A stretch of 64,000 nt of DNA. Source: Scilla litardierei. Taxonomy: Eukaryota; Streptophyta; Magnoliopsida; Asparagales; Asparagaceae. Under the pieces are notes generated by a model that saw only the letters and a list, made by a program, of their open reading frames with translations, ran no database searches and was not told the origin of the DNA. The stretch covers positions 156,656,817 through 156,720,816 of the forward strand of contig CM061132.1 in the NCBI GenBank assembly GCA_030789695.1, written 5' to 3'. Position 1 is the stretch's first letter; every line of letters begins with the position of its first letter. Position numbers and translations under genes: made by a program. Below, piece by piece: positions 46,201-56,583 of the stretch.

Positions 46201-46803
46201 GGGGGTTTTTCCGGCGAGGGGAGGGTTTTGGGGGGGTCCGGTGACGGGTAGCCGCCGGAGGGTTCAAAATTAGGGTTTTAACCCTAAAAATTGAGTTTTT
46301 ACCCTAAAAATTGGGTTTTTGGGATGAAAAATCCGTCGTTTTCAAGGCGACGATGAATCCCCATGACGATCTTGTGAGATCTAGGGGAGGGGTAATCATA
46401 CGTATGATTAAAAATCTTGTTTTTAGAGTTTTTACCTCTATATCCGTCCTCCGGATATAGCGACGGTTGCTCGAAGCCCTACGCGGATGACGACCCTTGA
46501 TGGAGGAAGCCTTGCACCGCGCTCGTGGATCTACCGTCTCGCCTTCGCCTTCGCCTTCGCAACGAACGGAAAAATTTGTGGGAAAAAAAAATTTTTAGAG
46601 ACTCGTGCTGATAACGTGTTATGAATCAACTACTGAGGGGAGAGCCCTCAAGTCTATATTTATAGCCAAAGGGGAGAATACAAGTGGGTATGGGCCCAAC
46701 CACTTAGGTTGGCCCAATAACTCATCAACCCAGTAAATACCCATTCACAACACACTAATCATTGAATGCACCTCAAATCTGAGGTGCATTTAGTCATCCT
46801 CAT

Positions 46804-47191
46804 AAAAATCCAAGAGTTCCTCGGGACAATGCAGCATGCATGCAATCTAACAAAATATGCATTGTGAGCTCGCATGACCTTTGTGTTGGAGAGTCCTCAT
46901 AGCGTGAATTGAAACACGCGGCAAACATCTTGGGAAATTCCCGTCAATATATTAACTGGGGTCAATTGATTACAACTAATAAGTATTAATTATTAATTAA
47001 TTGTATGACTTGTAACTGAGCAGACATAATCAAAATCACAAATCCAGTCCAAATTAGGACTTTTAAGCACTCATTTGACACCTCACAACACCATTTTGAC
47101 TTAGTTTACAGGGGAATGACAACCATTTTGCTATCAATATCTTTGTTTTTTAAATTAAGTTTAATGTATAAACAGTGTTAACAAACTTATC
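46804..47191. other. Upstream region of the PPR gene
   Basis: AT-rich, without ORF. TTTAATGTATAAACAG (about 47160-47175) is a weak TATA candidate. Confidence 0.3.
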
Positions 47192-49039
47192 ATGCCATCA
47201 AATTACTATTCATCGTCTCAAACCAAAACCCTAACCAAACTCCTCCACTCTCATTCACTCACAACCAAACAACTCCAACAAATCCACACCCAACTCCTCA
47301 CCCAACTCCCATCCCATAACACCACCCCGCTAACTCTCTCCAACTGCCTCATCTCAGCCTACGCCTCCTCTTCAGTTCCCAACAACGCATTCGCTTTCTT
47401 TAAATCCCACGCCCACCCTTCAAAAAATGCCAACTCCTTCACTTTCCAATTCCTACTCAAATCCTCTTCGAAATGTAGGTCCATTGCCGAAATAACCCAA
47501 CTCCATTCGTTAACTTTGAGGCTTGGATTCATAAATGGCACCAAAATTCAAAATTTATTCCTCAAGTCTTACCTTGGTTGCGGCCGGGCAGATTCAGCCC
47601 GCGCCCTGTTCGATGAAATGCCTCATCGAGACACAGTTTCGTTTAACACGATGATCAGTGGCTGTTTCGAGTCTGGCGATGCGGGCCTGGCGATCGAGCT
47701 GTTCGAGTGCATTCCGGATGCGAATAGGATCACTTGGACAGCGATGATCACGGGTTTTTGTAACAATGGCGACGTTTTGTTAGCCAGGAGGCACTTTGAT
47801 GAGATGCCCGACAAGGATTTGGTTTCTTGGAATGCAATGATTTCTGGGTATGTCCATAACCATAGACCGCTTGAGGCCTTGAGGTTGTTTGCAAGAATGC
47901 AATCGGAGAATTTTAGGCCGAACAGGGTAACTGTTGTTTGCGTTCTTGCAGCGTGTGCGAGTCTCGGTGCCTTGGATGCTGGGAAGTGGATGCATGTCTA
48001 TGTTAACAAAAACAAGTTCAGGTTGGACCCTTTTCTTGGCTCGGCGCTAATTGACATGTATGCAAAGTGTGGGGCTGTGGAGTTTTCTTCTGATGTTTTT
48101 GGGAAGGTTTGGGAGAAGAATACTTGCACATGGAATGCGATGATCAATGGATTAGCGATGAACGGACACGCTGAGAGAGCTTTGGATGTTTTTGGCCAAA
48201 TGCAGCTTGAGAGGATTGTTCGGCCTGATGTGGTTACTTTTGTCGGCGTCCTCATGGCTTCTAGTCATGGCGGATTTCTAGAAGAAGGAAGAAGGCATTT
48301 TTTCTGCACGATGGAGAGTTATCGAGTAACTCGAATCTTGGAGCACTATGCGTGTATGGTTGATCTCTTGTGCCGCTGTGGATTGCTCAAGGAAGCGGAA
48401 GAAATCACGAGGCAAATGCCTATGAAACCTGATGTTGTTGTTTGGAGGGCTTTGCTTGGGGGTTGCAAGATCCACAAGAATGTGAAATTGGCAGAGAAAA
48501 TTGTTTCGGAAATGGAAGCACATGGAAGTGGTGATTATGTGCTAATGTCTAATTTGTATGCTTCGGCAGGAAGATGGAAGGACGTGGAGAGAGTAAGGAA
48601 GATTATGAAGGACAATGGTATTGAGAAGACACCCGGTTGCAGTTCAATTGAGATCAGCAACACGATTCATGAGTTCATCTCAGGTGACAAGTCTCATCCT
48701 AAGTATAATGATATTTGTTCCGAGTTGGAGGAATTAGGAAAAAGGATGAACGAGGAAGGATATCGTGCTGAGACAACCGCGGTGTTGTATGACATAGACG
48801 AGGAAGAGAAGGAACATGCACTTGGCCACCATAGCGAAAAGTTGGCAATTGGGTTTGGCCTCATTAGTACCTCTCCTGGGACTACTCTTCGGATTGTCAA
48901 AAATCTTCGGGTTTGTGCAGATTGTCACGGTGCTACCAAGCTGATATCGAAGATATGCAAGCGAGAGATTGTGGTTCGTGACCGAGTCAGATTCCACCAT
49001 TTCAAAGATGGAGCGTGTTCGTGCAACGATTTTTGGTAG
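47192..49039 (+). CDS. DYW-class pentatricopeptide repeat protein
   Basis: This is a single-exon, intact 615-residue gene. PLS-type PPR motifs fill about residues 45-470; examples are DTVSFNTMISGCFESGD, RITWTAMITGFCNNGD, DLVSWNAMISGYVHNH and NTCTWNAMINGLAMNGH. The E region has PGCSSIEI (481-488). The C-terminal DYW deaminase has HSE (547-549, zinc ligand and catalytic Glu), CADC (575-578) and a final CSCNDFW, so the usual DYW triplet is DFW. Such proteins bind organelle RNA and carry out or guide C-to-U editing. The N-terminus (Ser/Thr-rich, few acidic residues) fits a mitochondrial or plastid transit peptide; the target site cannot be predicted here. The Met is the first in frame, after an AT-rich leader. 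Confidence 0.95.
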   Translation: MPSNYYSSSQTKTLTKLLHSHSLTTKQLQQIHTQLLTQLPSHNTTPLTLSNCLISAYASSSVPNNAFAFFKSHAHPSKNANSFTFQFLLKSSSKCRSIAEITQLHSLTLRLGFINGTKIQNLFLKSYLGCGRADSARALFDEMPHRDTVSFNTMISGCFESGDAGLAIELFECIPDANRITWTAMITGFCNNGDVLLARRHFDEMPDKDLVSWNAMISGYVHNHRPLEALRLFARMQSENFRPNRVTVVCVLAACASLGALDAGKWMHVYVNKNKFRLDPFLGSALIDMYAKCGAVEFSSDVFGKVWEKNTCTWNAMINGLAMNGHAERALDVFGQMQLERIVRPDVVTFVGVLMASSHGGFLEEGRRHFFCTMESYRVTRILEHYACMVDLLCRCGLLKEAEEITRQMPMKPDVVVWRALLGGCKIHKNVKLAEKIVSEMEAHGSGDYVLMSNLYASAGRWKDVERVRKIMKDNGIEKTPGCSSIEISNTIHEFISGDKSHPKYNDICSELEELGKRMNEEGYRAETTAVLYDIDEEEKEHALGHHSEKLAIGFGLISTSPGTTLRIVKNLRVCADCHGATKLISKICKREIVVRDRVRFHHFKDGACSCNDFW

Positions 49040-51140
49040 TAAGGTCTAAGAACTTACCCTTTTCCATACATGATTTTCATAAGTCTTTTCTGGAAGTTGG
49101 AGAAATAGCAATTTTGTATGTTTTTAATTTATTCTTGCTGTATACCTAATCCTGTAGACAATACAATAAGTAGTTGGTTAGTTGTTAACTTAACAAATGT
49201 TCATGAGTCATAGTAAACATGTTCTGTTAGACTCTTGCACACCTGACTGGTCCTTCAAATTTCAAAAGTGGCTACAAAGCATCCAAATTTTGAATCTTTC
49301 TTTTATCAAGGTTGATTGTAGAAAAGACCATCATCTGCTGACACAACTATGACCTTTATTTTGATCAAGTGAATCCCAATGGTTGCCAAAAGATAATGAG
49401 AATATAACATAGTAGGTAGAAGATAGAACTACAAGTAAAATACTCAGTATTAAAGTGATGAAAAATTACATGCCAAACAGAAAGAAATCAAACACAAAAA
49501 GGGGGACTGAAGCATATCCCCAGTAATCACGAAACACATTGCTGAGTGCTTGAAGCTCCTGCCACCAACATTTGAGTTAGGAGCAGGGTTTGACTTCAGC
49601 TCTTCAGAAAATTCATCGGTTTCCTTAGCTTTCCATTTTCCATCAACTGGCTCCTGAGATTGGAAGCCAATAAGTAATAACATGTTCTATTCACTGCATA
49701 ACAAATTTAGGGCCTTGACCACCACCTACACTTCTTTGCCATCTTCAATTTCCCCTGATAGTTTCACTTCAGTCAGATGTAGAGCCTCCATGACCATTTC
49801 TAGTATCCATTCGATTTCAAATGGGTCTCTAGGGGGTGTAGGTATACTATTTTTTGGTCAAAATGGAAAATATGTCACATCATTCCTCACTCTTCTAATT
49901 TTTTTTCATTTTTGGCAATCAACAGCATACACCCCCTCTTTGGGGGTGTATATAACACAACTCTGTCAAATTCCTTGGAAGCTAGGGTTTTTAGCGTTCG
50001 TGTGCGTGTATCTGTAATCACGTTGATCTGATGTATTTATATATCGGGGGTTGGTTGTGCCACGTCAGTGGGAGTTATAAAGATCTCAGATCTTCAGTGC
50101 ATAAACGATTACTCAGATTGTGTTGTGAATAGATAAAGAAGGGTACACGCAGACTTCTAAGTTAAGCACGTCTGCTCGGCACGCGGTTGGATGAACTTGG
50201 ACGGTTTTTTGCCAGTAATGGTCTGGAGAAGGTATCACCGAAGATTAAGTCACTTGATTGCACATGGCGTTTATGGAAGTTGAGCTGTCAGGTGAGCGGA
50301 CCCTTGGATGATGCAGCATAAGGAGCTGACTTCTAGGAGGTTGTCCTGATAGAGCTGTGTTGCTGAAGGACCGACCTTGTAGAGTTGTATTGCTGAAGGA
50401 CCGACCTTGTAGAGTTGTACTATTGAAGGAGCCGACCCCGTGGAATCGTCTTTGTGAAGCACTAATGTTAATGAGCTGACCTCGTTTAGGTCGACCTTGT
50501 AGAATTGTCGCTGTCTGAAGGAGCAGACCTCGTGAAGGTCATCCTTGCTATGAAGATGGAAATGACCTCGTGGAGGTTGTTCCTGGTGGTGAGAGGGGGC
50601 TGACTTCATGATGGTTGTCCTAGTAAGATGCTTGCCGATCTGGGTCAGGGAGAGTAGATCCACTTGGTAGACTTGTGATGGGCCCTTGGTCGAGCTGGTC
50701 TACTAGGTTGCTCCTGGACGGTCCTTGAGGACACGCGTAGCTTCCGTACTTGGGCACGATGAGTCCTGCATCAAGCCTGGTTGGGCCCGAGCACTGGCAG
50801 GCCCCATCCAAAGTATCACTAACAATGCCACATTGTCTTTTGGCTTAGCACTGCCGACCTGAGCTGCATCTTTGAGGTCGTATATGGAGAGACAAGGAGA
50901 CGAAAGCTTCACCATTGAGAATCACTCACCAACCTCGTATGATTGGACCTACTCGCCTCTGAATGTGGAGTCTGAGGACGTTGCCAAGGGAAGATGGAGT
51001 CCATCGTGCCAGTTGATGCAACCATCTGCTACAATCCGTACAGCGGGATCGCTAGTCTGGATGGAGACGATCATCTCCTGATTGTGGGATCGTGAGCATC
51101 TGATGTTCAGAATCGTCTTCTATCGGTTTTTTTGCCTGGG
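49040..51140. other. Downstream region; short tandem repeats
   Basis: A minus-strand frame from 49653 leftwards (acceptor ATCTCAG, then EPVDGKWKAKETDEFSEELK) may be a lone exon, unproven. GGGGGTGTA at 49837 and TACACCCCC at 49931 form an inverted pair. At 50340-50560 a ~45-bp unit (CTGAAGGACCGACCTTGTAGA) repeats three to four times and degrades rightward. The GC content and style fit an LTR, but no ends were found. Confidence 0.35.
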
Positions 51141-51144
51141 GCAT

Positions 51145-51690
51145 GTTATAAAAGGGTAGAGGGAGCCAACGATTATCCATACTTGTGCCTACCTTCGTGT
51201 CTTCTTTATTCTTTGCTTGTGTGTTCCCATCTTTGCTGCGGCTGCTTTCTCCTGAGACAATGTCAGACGCTACCAACTCTCAGGTCATCCCCTCTAAGCA
51301 AATATCCATCGTCGCTATCAGAGAGTATGTCGTCTTCTGTTGCAGTCTCCCTTAGCGGAGATGGAGTACGTCTAGGAAGCCAAACATTTTGCATCTGTGG
51401 CATGGAGACTGCCGGCCCGTCGCGACACCCAAACATGCAGGAATGCGCCGCCTGCCCCTCGACGAACGGTTGCCCCAACTGAAGTGCGCCCTCCAGCGGT
51501 GTCTGCTTAACCTCTGGTAGTTCTCGTCGTCGACTCGGATGACGAAGTCAATTCTGATGGACGTGCCACGATCGCAGGTCTGAGGAAGAGGAAAAGGAAG
51601 AGGAAGGCAAGTGAGGGTGCATGCTCCGAGCCGTCGCACATGGAGCTCGCCAACCAAACACATCTTAAGCATGTGAGAGCTTTAATCAGG
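51145..51690 (+). pseudogene. Promoter plus ORF remnant, antisense-ORF type
   Basis: TATA (GTTATAAAAGGG, about 51146-51157) is followed by ~100 bp of leader and ATG at 51260 (MSDATNSQ...). The frame breaks after about 30 codons. Later frames give DSDDEVNSD and GLRKRKRKRKASEG near 51530-51610. TATA, short leader, Ser-rich start and a basic KRKR patch resemble the ORF at 12012. No long frame survives. Confidence 0.3.
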
Positions 51691-51699
51691 CTTTAATTT

Positions 51700-52480
51700 G
51701 TTAAAATAAGAAAAAAGAAAAATACATCAAAAATAGAATATTGCATTGAAGTCCAAGATGTATTCTTGATACTTCAAGCTCCTTGTCTTGCTTCATTTGA
51801 TTTGTTGAACTCACATTATCTTTGGGTGCTTCTTGATTTGCTTCATATATCTATACTCATATGACAGATTTACTCATCATCAAAACTATATCGGGTGACT
51901 CAATATCCTAACGGAACCAGGTACAGGAAGATTGTTGAAATGTTCTGTCAATTTTTTTTTTTTGGTCAAAAGAGAGTTCAAATTTAAAATGAAATATAAG
52001 AGGGAAGAAGATGACGAAGAAAGAGACTTGGGCTATAATATTTCGGCTTGAGTCTTGCATATATAAAAATAATTTGGGTCAACAATTACCCTGGGCTATA
52101 GCCCAACTTTACCCTTACATGCATCCATCCTTGAGAGGCGTGGGTTCCAAGGTTTTCTCTTAGTTCCTAATTATATTTTTTTCCCTAGAAAGCCGCAAAT
52201 TTGCGTCTCCACGTCGATCCATATTTAAGAGTATCCGAAGAAGCCCCTAGCTGCCATCGTGCGAATCTTTGCATAGACTTATGGGCTGAATCGAAATTGG
52301 GCCCAAGCAAATATATAATAATCCTTGTACGCCCAAGCTCAGAGAGGGCCGTAGGCCCTATACTTTGGCGGCCCTAGCGGGCGGGCAATGGGCTTCTTAA
52401 ATAGAGAGTAGAGTATTTTGTTTTTGTTAAGAGGCCTTGTCATTCTTTTTATTGGAAAGCAAGAAACATAAGTCTAGTCC
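51700..52480. other. No supported gene
   Basis: AT-rich target DNA up to the start of the Gypsy LTR at 52481. Confidence 0.4.
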
Positions 52481-53602
52481 TGTTACGACCTAAAGATCGT
52501 GGGAGTCCGGCTCCCGCCTAGCACCGAGAATATACCGCACTGACTCGCCCCCCAGCCAAACGGACCGCCGGTCCTGGGGGTCTGGGGCTACATGGTAATG
52601 GGCGCACCTAGCTGCCCCCCCCCCCCCCCCCCCCCCCGCCAAGGCATATGACCTCTCTCGCTCGGCCCGCCCGGGGCAACGCGCTCGGAGGCTGACAGAG
52701 GCACGTGCATATCCCTCCCTGCCAGCGGTCCATGATCCGCAACCGAAAAGGTGCGCGGCCAGGCCGAACAACCCACGAACAGGTCGACCCGCCGGGCCCA
52801 CACAATCCCCGCCGCCGGGGATAGCATCGCCGGACCTTTGATTCATCATGCACGACAAACAACCTAGTGTAAGGACACGACTGACACTAGCGCTGCCCGA
52901 CCATCTGACAAAGCACCCCCTGGCCGCTGCGCCCCCTGACACTTAATGCTTTCGGCCCTAACACCCTGACAAAAGTGCCCCTGGCCGTTGCGCCATCTGA
53001 CAAAAGCGAGGCAGACACTCCTGTTCCTGACATCCTCGTCCGAAGCTTCCGCTGACAGCCGGGCCAGCTCAGCACGTCGAGTCAGCATGCCAGGTCAGCC
53101 CCACCTAATCATCTCCCATCAGGTATAAATACCCCCTCACCTCTTACGGTGAGGGGGTTGGCAAATTCCCTCTGAATCCCATTATTCACACACGAGAGCA
53201 AAGGTCGTCCAAATCTTTGTTCTCCCACTTATAGCTCGTCACGTACGGTCGACGCACCCTTAGTCCGACCTGCGTGCCCCGCCCCCGCTTTAAGTCCAGT
53301 CACTGACTTAGGCATCGGAGAGGCTAAGGGTTGGACCCCAACTCGGCCTTTCTGACGAGTTGCTCGTGTTGCAGGATAGCTCGCCTCTCGACCGATATCT
53401 GCCTTCGGCTCCCGCCGCCCGATCCTCCTCCGCCGCGTCCAGCGGGATTTGACTCCGTGGCCTCCCCCGGCGGCAAGTTTAGCCTCTTCACCCCACTAAT
53501 CACTTGTCAAAAAGCCTACCTAAACCCTCTTATCAATATAACCACCGTGCCCTTGGTTCCCCATAATATAAATTCATTGTACGCGAGTTCCACCCCGCAA
53601 CA
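52481..53602 (+). mobile_element. 5' LTR of a Tat-like Gypsy element (1122 bp)
   Basis: It starts TGTTACGACC and ends CCGCAACA, followed by ATTGGCGCCGTCTGTGGG. A TATA box (GGTATAAATACC) is at 53122-53133, immediately followed by the hairpin CCCCCTCACC...GGTGAGGGGG (53131-53157). CTTAGGCATCGGAG (about 53308) is shared with the LTR-like insert at 2645. A 23-base C run lies at 52615-52637. The 3' partner is beyond the window or lost, so TSD and age cannot be checked. Confidence 0.8.
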
Positions 53603-53622
53603 ATTGGCGCCGTCTGTGGGAA
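53603..53622 (+). promoter_or_regulatory. PBS-like junction of the Gypsy element
   Basis: ATTGGCGCCGTCTGTGGGAA directly follows the LTR. It is the usual LTR-internal junction of this Gypsy group and recurs in variant form at 23223. I do not assign the primer tRNA. Confidence 0.7.
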
Positions 53623-53637
53623 CGAAGGGTCACACCC

Positions 53638-55823
53638 ATGTTAGACTCCATGCCGATCACTCAGAACCCTGATCATGGCAAGGATCCCGTGGGTCAGGAG
53701 CCACTCTCTCTACCAATCACTCCGGCGACTGACCCCCCTCCGGGGATAGGCGCAGAGACAGTCCAAACCTCGGCCCGCGCAATCCAGAAGAGCTTCGAGG
53801 CTATTACTCATGCGGTGGGAGGCTGCGCAGCGGCAGGAACGGAGGCACCGCCCGGCCCCTCGGAGCCCCCGAACGTGAGACGGAATCTCCACCCTCAGTT
53901 CGAGGAGGAGGGGGGAGACCGGGGGCTTGCCAAGGAGATTGCGGCCCAGCGGAAACTCTTGGAAGAGGAAATGGAGGTCGCGCGGCTGCGAAGGTGCCGG
54001 GAGGAGGTGGCCGCCGCGCAGAGGCATTTGGACGAAGCGGCCGAGACCGCCCGGTGGGACTGCATGGACGAAGAAACCGCCCGCCACCCGCTCCGCTTCA
54101 TCATCGCGGAGCGCGAAAGGCTACGGAGGGAGAACGAAGACAACCGGGAAATCCCGACGGTGTCTGCGATGGGCCGGCGGCCCTGGGACGGGCGCGGCCC
54201 GCCGTTGGCCAGATCCCCACCGGGAGGGGGGAGTCCGCCTCGTCAGCGCCACTGCCCCGATCGTCCGCACGAGGAAGCCGTTTGTCGACAACTACGCTTC
54301 CTCACCGCCGAGCGCGAAAGGCTCCTGAGGGAGAATCAGGAGCGGAGGGAGATCCGGGAGGAGACGGCCGGAGGGCGATGGTACTGGGAGAACCGTAGCC
54401 AGCAACCAGTTGAGTCCTCAACCCGGGGAAGGAGCCCCCCCAGGCGACCGTTACGCTATTCTCCGGGGCGGGAAGACCGTCGGCAGCCGAGGCGTGACCG
54501 GAGCCAGACACCCGAATGGCGAAGGGGGACGCTCCCGAGCGCCCTACCTACCCGGAGGAGGCCACGCCGCTGGCACGATGGATCACGTCCGTCCCGAGGC
54601 CCGTAAGGTTCAAACCCCCCCCCCCCCCCCACCTGGCCACCTACAACGGGAGGGGCGACCCCCTCACGCACGTGCAACAATACCGGGGGGCAATGGAGGC
54701 GCAGGATGTAGATGAGTCGTTCATATGCCGGCATTTCTCGCAAAGTCTGAGGGACACAGCGTTGGATTGGTACTTCGACCTACCCGCGAGATCCATTGGG
54801 AGCTTTGGCGAACTGTCCCACAAATTCTGCCAAGAATTCCGGGCCGGGCGGACGAAGAAGAAGCCCTTAGACTATCTCAGCACGATAGTCTAAGGAAAAG
54901 GGGAGACGACGGGTAGATACATGCGCCGCTTTCAGGATGAGAGACGGGCGGTGGTGACCTGCGGCGACGAGGTACTCATGTTGTCCTTCAAGACGGGATT
55001 GCGGACTCGAAGCCTCCACAAATCCCTGGTCCGAGATCCGCCGGTCGACTATGAGGCGTTGGTTGCTATGACAGAGAGGCATGCGTTGGCCGAAGAGACT
55101 CTCTGCACGAAGGCCCTATTTCCCCCGGCGAAGCCGCTCCAAGGCGAGCCCAGATCACACCCTCGGCCAAGGCAAGAAGAGGGGCATCGGGGGCGCGACC
55201 AGCCGACCCAACCAAGGCGCGACCCGACGGGGCGTCACCCGCAAGATTGCCCTGGCCCGGCCCGAGAGTTTGCCCCGGCCCAAGGGCCCACCGGAGCCAT
55301 CCCGAGACAAGAAGGCCCCCTACGGGCGCATTACATGATGCAGCTCAATGCCCCCCTGATAGAGGTGATGGTCGCGGCAACGAGAGCCGGACTGCTGCCA
55401 GAGCCACCCTGGGAAATGAAGTCAGACCCGGCTCGGAGAGATTTCCAAAAATATTGCCGATACCACGGGGACCACGGCCATGACACCGACGACTGCTTCA
55501 CCCTCAAAAGGGAAATCGAGCGGCTGATCCAGGCGGGCCACCTCGGGGGCTTCGTCTGGGGCAGGAGACCAGACCGAGAAGAGGGGAACCACCATAGGGC
55601 ACGAAGAGCAGACCCTCCAACGCACGGTGAGCGGGAAGAACCTCTCCCCCCGAAACCGGTCATGCGCATAAACACGATATGTGGCGGGTCATCCTCCGGG
55701 GGAGCGTCATCGTCAAGCAAAAAAGGCGTACGCGAGGCAAGTGATGACGGCGGGTTTTCGGAGGGGATCCGAGGGGAAGAAGGCCAACCTACCCTCCCAT
55801 TACTTTCAGCGACGAGGATCTAG
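53638..55823 (+). pseudogene. Gypsy gag, interrupted
   Basis: The ATG at 53638 opens 322 codons: a Pro-rich start, then a coiled coil rich in Arg/Glu (about residues 80-190), with AERERLLRENQERREI repeated in the sequence. The Retrotrans_gag core is in another frame (54516-54893: GRGDPLTHVQQYRGAM, FICRHFSQSLRDTALDWYF). An in-frame TAA (54891-54893) follows LSTIV, and the same frame resumes to 55823. That part carries a C-X2-H-X4-H-X4-C knuckle, CRYHGDHGHDTDDC, and KREIERLIQAGHL. So there is at least one frameshift (near 54.53 kb) and one nonsense codon. It would form the particle of a Tat-like element. Confidence 0.85.
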
Positions 55824-56332
55824 AGGGAGTCGAGCTGCCCCACGACGACGCCATCATCATCGAGGCCCAAATAGGGACGGCCATCGTCAGCCGCCTCCTG
55901 ATCGACACAAGGAGCTCTTGTGACATTCTGTTTATGTCCACATTCGAGAAGATGGGGTTAAGGCCGACGGACCTGAGACCCTGCACCGGGCCCCTCGTCG
56001 GCTTCACCGGTCACTCGACCCCTATTGTGGGAGTGATCACCTTGACAATAACTCTCGGAGAAGAACCGCAGGTCGTCACCCGAATGACTCTGTTCGTTGT
56101 GGTCAACATTGCGTCGGCGTACAACGGGATCATAGGACGACCCTACATGGCAGCCATCAGAGCGCTCCCCAGCCTGCTCCACCAGATGGTCAAGTTCCAA
56201 ACCCCTCGAGGGGTTGGGTCAGTGCGGGGGAGCCAGAAGCTGTCCAGGAGCTGCTACGTGGAATCGACCAAACACAAGGGTCCGGAGCGAACCCTGGTGG
56301 TCGACCTACCCGGTGGGAGGGACGACTCCTAG
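55795..56332 (+). pseudogene. Retropepsin-like protease with damaged active site
   Basis: The frame reads ITFSDEDLEGVELPHDDA, then LLIDTRSSCDILF, TFEKMGLRP, VGFTGHSTPIVGVITLTITL and NIASAYNGIIGRPYM up to 56332. This is the aspartic protease of plant Gypsy elements. The catalytic DTG is DTR here (Gly to Arg), which should abolish activity. It is in a different frame from gag. After it there is no RT, RNase H or integrase; the sequence turns into a short spacer and then a tandem array. Confidence 0.85.
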
Positions 56333-56583
56333 CATCGAAGGCTGGCTCCTGCTGACGGCACCGCAGAAGGACCGGGGGCCGCAGAGGAGGACCAGACCTG
56401 CCGCGCCCGTCCCAGCCCCCCTTGATGAGGGCGGGCCAATCCCTCTGAAGAACGCGGAACACCAGTCGTGATGTAATCGGAAACTGTAAGTCTCGAATGA
56501 AATATCCTTTTCCCATTTGCATCTTCGAATTTCGTCATTTCCACCTGAAAATTTCAGCCCAAAAACGCAAGACTCTGGGGGTA
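56333..56583 (+). other. Spacer between protease and tandem array
   Basis: No RT motif in any frame. The pol genes that should start here are missing. Confidence 0.6.

Larger units (their letters stand above)
39739..46752 (-). mobile_element. Full-length Copia element 2, 136-bp LTRs, TSD CACTA
   Basis: The LTRs are 39739-39874 and 46617-46752, TGTTATGAATC...TTCACAACA, identical by eye and flanked by CACTA (39734-39738, 46753-46757). On the minus strand come CGTTATCAGCACG next to the 5' LTR and the polypurine ATAAGGGGGAG before the 3' LTR. The order from right to left is GC-rich leader repeat, gag, gag_pre-integrase, integrase, linker, RT remnant: Copia order. The coding region is broken by many frameshifts. 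With its intact termini it is a recent insertion that must have borrowed proteins. Only 55 bp separate it from element 1. Confidence 0.9.
33032..46803. mobile_element. Foldback MITE (~177 bp) split by two retrotransposons
   Basis: Removing the two elements and one TSD copy each leaves 33032-33112, 39689-39738 and 46758-46803. Its ends are ATGAGAATTGCTACATGCACC and, reversed, ATGAGGATGACTAAATGCACC. Each end carries its own small palindrome (TGCACCTCAAACTTGAGGTGCA; TGCACCTCAAATCTGAGGTGCA), and AATGATT and AAACAAAA-type blocks also pair. This is a MITE that received two independent insertions. Confidence 0.75.

Noticed and set aside
45717..46267. ORFs of 136-171 codons on both strands
   Set aside because: Same cause: the CCGCCCCCTGCAGG repeat lacks stops in every frame.
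52490..52942. Minus ORFs of 79-150 codons in the Gypsy LTR
   Set aside because: Gly runs come from the C homopolymer. The region is an LTR and no family is recognisable.
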